The notes under the pieces were generated by a model. That model was given only the letters and a program-made list of their open reading frames with translations. It searched no databases and was not told the DNA's origin. DNA of 64,000 nucleotides, taken from NCBI RefSeq assembly GCF_009914055.1, contig NZ_CP028271.1, positions 372,001-436,000 of the forward strand. The letters run 5' to 3'. This DNA comes from Mixta intestinalis. Lineage in GTDB: Bacteria > Pseudomonadota > Gammaproteobacteria > Enterobacterales > Enterobacteriaceae. The translations under genes and the position numbers were made by a program. Of this stretch, positions 59,831 to 64,000 are shown one piece after another. Every line of letters begins with the position of its first letter. The stretch's first letter is position 1.

Positions 59831-61696
59831 TTACTGCGCCAGCCAGCGTGCGATCTGTTGCTGAATACCTTCGGCATCCAGCTGATAGTCGTGGCGGATC
59901 TCATCCTGAGTGCCCTGCGGAATAAACTCATCCGGCAGACCAATATTCAGTACCGGTGCCAGTACACGACGCGCCATGAGCGCCTCGTTGACCCCGCTGC
60001 CCGCGCCGCCTTTAATCGCACCTTCTTCCAGCGTGACCAGCGCTTCATGACTGGCCGCCAGCTCCAGTACCAGATCTTCATCCAGTGGCTTAACGAAACG
60101 CATATCTACCAGCGTGGCGTTTAGCGCTTCAGCGGCGGCGGCGGCTTCCGGTAACAGCGTACCAAAATTCAGAATCGCCAGTTTTTCACCATTGCGTTTC
60201 ACCACGCCTTTCCCTAACGGCAGGGCAGAGAGCGGCTCCAGCCTGGCCCCCGTACCGGTGCCGCGTGGATAGCGCACCGCACTTGGCCCCTGCTGATAAT
60301 GATAGCCGGTATAGAGCATCTGACGGCATTCGTTCTCATCGCTCGGCGTCATGATCACCATATTGGGGATGCAGCGCAGGAAGGCGAGATCGAAAGCGCC
60401 CTGGTGCGTTTGCCCATCGGCACCGACGATACCGCCGCGATCGATAGCAAACAGTACCGGCAGCTGCTGAATCGCAACATCGTGAATCAGCTGGTCGTAG
60501 GCGCGTTGCAGGAAGGTAGAATAGATCGCTACCACCGGCTTATAGCCGCCGATTGCCAGCCCGGCGGCAAAGGTGACCGCATGCTGTTCGGCGATGGCGA
60601 CATCAAAATATTGTCCCGGATACTGGCGTGAAAAGCTGACCATGCCGGAGCCTTCACGCATTGCTGGCGTTATCGCCATCAGCTTATTATCGTCCGCTGC
60701 GGTTTCACACAGCCAGTTGCCAAAAATAGTGGAGTAGCTTGGCAGGCCATCCGCGCTTTTGGGCAATGCGCCGCTGGCCGGATCGAATTTGGGCACGGCA
60801 TGCCAGGCGATAGGATCATTTTCTGCGGGCGCGTAACCTTTGCCCTTTTTAGTCATAATATGCAGGAACTGCGGGCCTTTCAGGTCACGCATGTTGCTCA
60901 GCGTATGCACCAGCGTCAGCACGTCATGACCGTCTACCGGGCCGATATAGTTAAAGCCCAGCTCCTCGAACAGCGTGCCCGGCACAACCATACCTTTCAG
61001 GTGTTCTTCGGTGCGCCTGACCAGTTCTTTAATGGGCGGCAGACCGGTTAACACTTTTTTGCCGCCTTCGCGCAGGCGCGCATAGGTTTTCCCGGAAAGG
61101 ATCTGCGCCAGACGATTATTGAGCGCGCCGACGTTTTCGGAAATCGACATTTCGTTATCGTTAAGGATTACCAGCAGATCGGCTTTGATATCGCCCGCAT
61201 GGTTCATTGCCTCAAACGCCATACCGGCGGTAATCGCGCCGTCGCCGATAATGCAGGCGGTGCGGCGGCCTTTGCCTTCTTTACCTGCGGCGACGGCCAT
61301 ACCTAAACCGGCGCTGATCGAGGTAGAAGAGTGACCGACGTTCAGTACGTCAAACTCGCTTTCAGCACGCCACGGGAAAGGATGGAGGCCATTTTTCTGG
61401 CGAATAGTACCAATGCGATCGCGACGTCCGGTCAGAATTTTATGCGGATAGGCCTGGTGGCCTACGTCCCACACCAGGTGATCGAACGGCGTGTTATAGA
61501 CATAATGCAGCGCGACGGTCAGTTCAACCACGCCGAGACCGGAAGCGAAATGACCGCTGGAGCGACTTACGCTGTCCAGCAGGTATTGACGCAGCTCGTC
61601 ACACAGAGTGGGGAGTTTCTCTTTGGGCAGCTGGCGAAGCTCCTGCACGGAATCGGCAAGTGCCAGCGTCGGGTATTTTGCAGTATCAAAACTCAT
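59831..61696 (-). CDS. dxs: 1-deoxy-D-xylulose-5-phosphate synthase
   Basis: 621 residues (E. coli 620). Thiamine diphosphate motif is GDGAITAGMAFEAMNHAG through NDNEMSIS. HVWDVGHQAYPHKILTGR-like region reads LVWDVGHQAYPHKIL, and the catalytic Glu lies in FDVAIAEQHAVTFAAGLA. DRGGIVGADGQTHQG is in the second domain. It condenses pyruvate and glyceraldehyde 3-phosphate, the first step of the MEP pathway. It is last in the xseB-ispA-dxs operon, 19 bases after ispA. Confidence 0.97.
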   Translation of the reverse strand: MSFDTAKYPTLALADSVQELRQLPKEKLPTLCDELRQYLLDSVSRSSGHFASGLGVVELTVALHYVYNTPFDHLVWDVGHQAYPHKILTGRRDRIGTIRQKNGLHPFPWRAESEFDVLNVGHSSTSISAGLGMAVAAGKEGKGRRTACIIGDGAITAGMAFEAMNHAGDIKADLLVILNDNEMSISENVGALNNRLAQILSGKTYARLREGGKKVLTGLPPIKELVRRTEEHLKGMVVPGTLFEELGFNYIGPVDGHDVLTLVHTLSNMRDLKGPQFLHIMTKKGKGYAPAENDPIAWHAVPKFDPASGALPKSADGLPSYSTIFGNWLCETAADDNKLMAITPAMREGSGMVSFSRQYPGQYFDVAIAEQHAVTFAAGLAIGGYKPVVAIYSTFLQRAYDQLIHDVAIQQLPVLFAIDRGGIVGADGQTHQGAFDLAFLRCIPNMVIMTPSDENECRQMLYTGYHYQQGPSAVRYPRGTGTGARLEPLSALPLGKGVVKRNGEKLAILNFGTLLPEAAAAAEALNATLVDMRFVKPLDEDLVLELAASHEALVTLEEGAIKGGAGSGVNEALMARRVLAPVLNIGLPDEFIPQGTQDEIRHDYQLDAEGIQQQIARWLAQ

Positions 61697-61715
61697 CAGA
61701 GACTCATCGTGGAAG

Positions 61716-62615
61716 TTATTTATCGCGTTCGATTACGAAGCCTGCCAGCGCACGCAGCGTGGTAGTATCCAGGGACAAAGCGGCCAGCCGATCCAGCGCG
61801 TCCAGCGCCTCATGGTAGAGGTCATGCGCTTTTTGCCGGGCATTTTCCAACCCCATTAGCGCCGGGTAGGTGCTTTTGCCGAGCTGTTGATCGGCTCCCT
61901 GCTGCTTACCTGTCACGGCGGTATCACCTACCACGTCCAGAATGTCATCCTGTACCTGAAAAGCCAGGCCGATTGCGTTCGCATAGCGATCGAGATGCGG
62001 CAGCGCCTCACGTGCGCTTTCGCCCGCCGCCAGCGCGCCAAGGCGCACCGAAGCACGGATTAGCGCACCGGTTTTGTGGCGATGAATAGCCTCCAGCGCG
62101 GTTAAATTGGTTTGCTGCCCCTCCGCCGCTAAATCAAGCGCCTGACCGCCACACATACCGGCAACGCCGCTTGCCTGGGCCAGCTCAGAAATCATCGCGA
62201 GGCGATCGCACGGCGCTACCTGCTGCATTGGTGCATCAGCAAGTATAGAGAAAGCCAGCGTTTGTAACGCATCGCCTGCGAGAATAGCGGTATCTTCGCC
62301 GAATTTAATGTGACAGGTGGGCTGCCCGCGCCGCAAACTGTCGTTATCCATGGCGGGTAAGTCGTCATGGATTAAGGAATAGGCGTGAATACATTCAACG
62401 GCAGCGGCAGGCGCATCAAGGCTGTCGGCGTCAACGTGCAGCATATCGCCAACCACATAGACTAAAAACGGGCGTAATCGTTTCCCTCCTAATAGTGCGC
62501 CATATTGCATTGCATTGACCAGAGAAGAACTCTGAAAGGGCAGGGGATCGATAAAGCGTGATAACGCCACATTCACCCGTTGATGGTAATGGGCGAGGAG
62601 TTGAGCAAAATCCAT
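61716..62615 (-). CDS. ispA: Farnesyl diphosphate synthase
   Basis: 299 residues (E. coli 299). First aspartate-rich motif is LIHDDLPAMDND and second is FQVQDDILDV. GGKRLRPFLVYVVG and CGGQALDL are conserved. It makes farnesyl diphosphate from DMAPP/GPP and IPP. The ATG overlaps the xseB stop (TAATG). Confidence 0.97.
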   Translation of the reverse strand: MDFAQLLAHYHQRVNVALSRFIDPLPFQSSSLVNAMQYGALLGGKRLRPFLVYVVGDMLHVDADSLDAPAAAVECIHAYSLIHDDLPAMDNDSLRRGQPTCHIKFGEDTAILAGDALQTLAFSILADAPMQQVAPCDRLAMISELAQASGVAGMCGGQALDLAAEGQQTNLTALEAIHRHKTGALIRASVRLGALAAGESAREALPHLDRYANAIGLAFQVQDDILDVVGDTAVTGKQQGADQQLGKSTYPALMGLENARQKAHDLYHEALDALDRLAALSLDTTTLRALAGFVIERDK

Positions 62616-62857
62616 TATTCAGCGTCCGGCGTGAAGGGCGTTAGCGCAGCGTCTTTATCATCGTTAAGCAGAATCTGCACGCGCTGTTCCGCTTGTTGCA
62701 GGGTTTTTTGTCCTGTTTTTGCCAGCTGTACGCCGCGTTCGAATTCGTTCAGCGCCTCTTCCAGCGGTAAATCGCCGCTTTCCAGGCGGGTAACGATCTG
62801 TTCCAGCTGCTGTAGCGATGTTTCAAAACTGATGGGCTGTTCGGCTTTTTTTGGCAT
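62615..62857 (-). CDS. xseB: Exonuclease VII small subunit
   Basis: 80 residues, the E. coli length. Two helices: SFETSLQQLEQIVTRLESGDLPLEEALNEFERGVQLAKTGQKTLQQAEQRVQIL. It pairs with XseA (not in this window) to form the single-strand DNA exonuclease. First gene of the xseB-ispA-dxs operon. Confidence 0.96.
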   Translation of the reverse strand: MPKKAEQPISFETSLQQLEQIVTRLESGDLPLEEALNEFERGVQLAKTGQKTLQQAEQRVQILLNDDKDAALTPFTPDAE

Positions 62858-62974
62858 AGTAATAGGTGCTCACAGGTTTTTTATCTTTAGCAATCGGACA
62901 TGGTAGCCGACTGGAAATGATTAGCAAAATAATCATAGAGCATGGCAGTAAAACAGGCAGCTCGCCGGTAAAGG

Positions 62975-62983
62975 TGATATACT
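62975..62983 (+). promoter_or_regulatory. Extended -10 promoter of thiI
   Basis: TGATATACT fits TGn plus TATACT. It lies about 105 bases before the thiI ATG, and transcripts from it would carry two hairpins in the leader. Confidence 0.45.
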
Positions 62984-62997
62984 GTCGCGCCTCGGAA

Positions 62998-63066
62998 GCA
63001 AAGGGCTCCGGTTCCTTTGCAATTCATTGATTTTATCAGTTAAGTGCCGCCTTTTTTAGCACTTAA
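62998..63066 (+). promoter_or_regulatory. Two hairpins in the thiI leader
   Basis: GCAAAGG/CCTTTGC (62998-63004, 63014-63020) and TTAAGTGC/GCACTTAA (63040-63047, 63059-63066). The second loop contains a run of Ts. They may influence thiI expression, but there is no TPP-riboswitch pattern. Confidence 0.45.
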
Positions 63067-63087
63067 TTGCCTCAGAGCTGCGCGGTC

Positions 63088-64000
63088 ATGAAGTTTATCA
63101 TTAAATTGTTTCCCGAAATCACCATTAAAAGCCAGTCGGTGCGTTTGCGTTTTATCAAAATTCTCACCGGTAATATTCGTAATGTCCTGAAAGATCTGGA
63201 TGAAACGCTGGCAGTGGTGCGTCACTGGGATCACATCGAAGTCCGCTCTAAAGATGATAGCCTGCGTGAAACATTTATCGATGAGCTGACGCGCATTCCC
63301 GGCATTCATCACGTGCTGGCGGTAGAGGACCGCACCTGGACCGACATGCACGATATCTTTGAACAGACGCTGGCAATCAACCGCGAGCGTCTGGAAGGCA
63401 AAACTTTCTGCGTGCGCGTAAAACGCCGCGGTCAGCATCCGTTCAGTTCGCAGGATGTGGAACGCTACGTCGGCGGCGGACTCAACCAGCATATTGAAAG
63501 CGCGCAGGTTAAGCTTTCTCACCCGCAGGTCACGGTGAATCTGGAGATCGAAAACGATCGCCTGTTGCTGATCACCGGACGTTATGAAGGGCTGGGTGGT
63601 TTCCCGATCGGCACGCAGGAAGATGTGCTGTCGCTGATTTCCGGCGGTTTCGATTCTGGTGTTTCCAGCTATATGCTGATGCGTCGCGGCTGTCGCGTGC
63701 ATTACTGCTTCTTTAACCTCGGCGGCGCGGCTCATGAGATCGGCGTGCGTCAGGTTGCGCACTATCTGTGGAACCGCTTTGGACGCTCGCATCGCGTGCG
63801 CTTCGTGGCGATCAATTTCGAGCCGGTAGTGGCAGAGATCCTGGAAAAAGTGGACGACGGTCAGATGGGCGTGGTGCTGAAACGGATGATGGTACGCGCC
63901 GCCTCGCAGATTGCTGAACGCTATGGCGTGCAGGCGCTGGTTACCGGCGAAGCGCTGGGCCAGGTTTCCAGCCAGACGCTGACTAACCTGCGTCTGATTG
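63088..64000 (+). CDS. thiI: tRNA 4-thiouridine synthase ThiI (3' end outside window)
   Basis: The frame opens at ATG 63088 and stays open to the window edge, so 304 codons are visible of about 480. MKFIIKLFPEITIKSQSVRLRF is the ferredoxin-like/THUMP start. ISGGFDSGVSSYMLMRRG is the PP-loop that activates tRNA with ATP. VTGEALGQVSSQTL follows. The rhodanese-like domain with the sulfur-carrying Cys would lie beyond the edge. It works in thiolation of tRNA U8 and thiamine thiazole synthesis. Confidence 0.97.
   Translation, partial: MKFIIKLFPEITIKSQSVRLRFIKILTGNIRNVLKDLDETLAVVRHWDHIEVRSKDDSLRETFIDELTRIPGIHHVLAVEDRTWTDMHDIFEQTLAINRERLEGKTFCVRVKRRGQHPFSSQDVERYVGGGLNQHIESAQVKLSHPQVTVNLEIENDRLLLITGRYEGLGGFPIGTQEDVLSLISGGFDSGVSSYMLMRRGCRVHYCFFNLGGAAHEIGVRQVAHYLWNRFGRSHRVRFVAINFEPVVAEILEKVDDGQMGVVLKRMMVRAASQIAERYGVQALVTGEALGQVSSQTLTNLRLI

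Noticed and set aside
63040..63792. 250-codon frame on the minus strand at the right edge
   Set aside because: It is antisense to thiI, whose frame is open to the edge and carries the PP-loop.

Overview
The window looks like chromosome from an Erwiniaceae member (Pantoea/Mixta/Erwinia type). Its right two thirds follow the Escherichia coli order almost gene for gene: iraP, proC, yaiI, aroL, yaiA, aroM, ppnP, rdgC, mak, sbcC, sbcD, phoB, phoR, brnQ, proY, acpH, queA, tgt, yajC, secD, secF, yajI, nrdR, ribD, ribH, nusB, thiL, pgpA, dxs, ispA, xseB, thiI. Protein lengths match E. coli closely. Several non-E. coli genes are interleaved, and the left third is accessory. I assigned the taxon from recalled protein similarity, not from a search.

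Bases 1-3440 form an AT-rich accessory stretch. It holds the end of a pirin-like gene, an orphan gene for a microcin V-like peptide precursor (673-993), and a convergent FAD-linked oxidase of the cholesterol oxidase type. The oxidase promoter carries a near-consensus LexA (SOS) box. Bases 3440-11000 hold metabolic singletons: a second, short ZapE-type ATPase, an SDR oxidoreductase, ybjI, an HxlR regulator divergent from a zinc alcohol dehydrogenase, and sad. Several small unrecognised ORFs follow. Bases 11000-12000 hold a secreted DUF305 protein behind a CueR-type copper promoter.

Bases 12050-17030 are a five-gene peptide-type ABC importer operon. Bases 17160-24590 hold a CPBP protease, a CHASE4-PAS-GGDEF-EAL protein, a complete 21-codon gene with its own promoter and terminator, an I78 inhibitor lipoprotein, a streptothricin acetyltransferase-like GNAT enzyme, a YmgB/AriR-like regulator, a cold-shock protein, a KGG stress protein and iraP.

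Bases 24720-33060 carry proline and shikimate biosynthesis (proC, aroL with a TyrR box, yaiA, aroM), nucleoside salvage (ppnP), rdgC and mak. Next come a lipoprotein made of a TolA domain III-like module, the SbcCD nuclease, and phoBR with its Pho box. An orphan PstS-like binding protein is fused to the phoBR operon. A MetE-core methyltransferase (41831-42934) lies behind tandem MetJ boxes and a MetR-type site. brnQ and proY import branched-chain amino acids and proline.

Bases 46120-64000 are housekeeping: an MscM/YbdG-type channel, acpH, the queA-tgt-yajC-secD-secF operon, nrdR-ribD-ribH-nusB-thiL-pgpA, a TIM-barrel protein of unknown function, the isoprenoid cluster xseB-ispA-dxs, and the start of thiI, which runs off the right edge. 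I saw no tRNA, rRNA, insertion sequence, prophage or CRISPR array.
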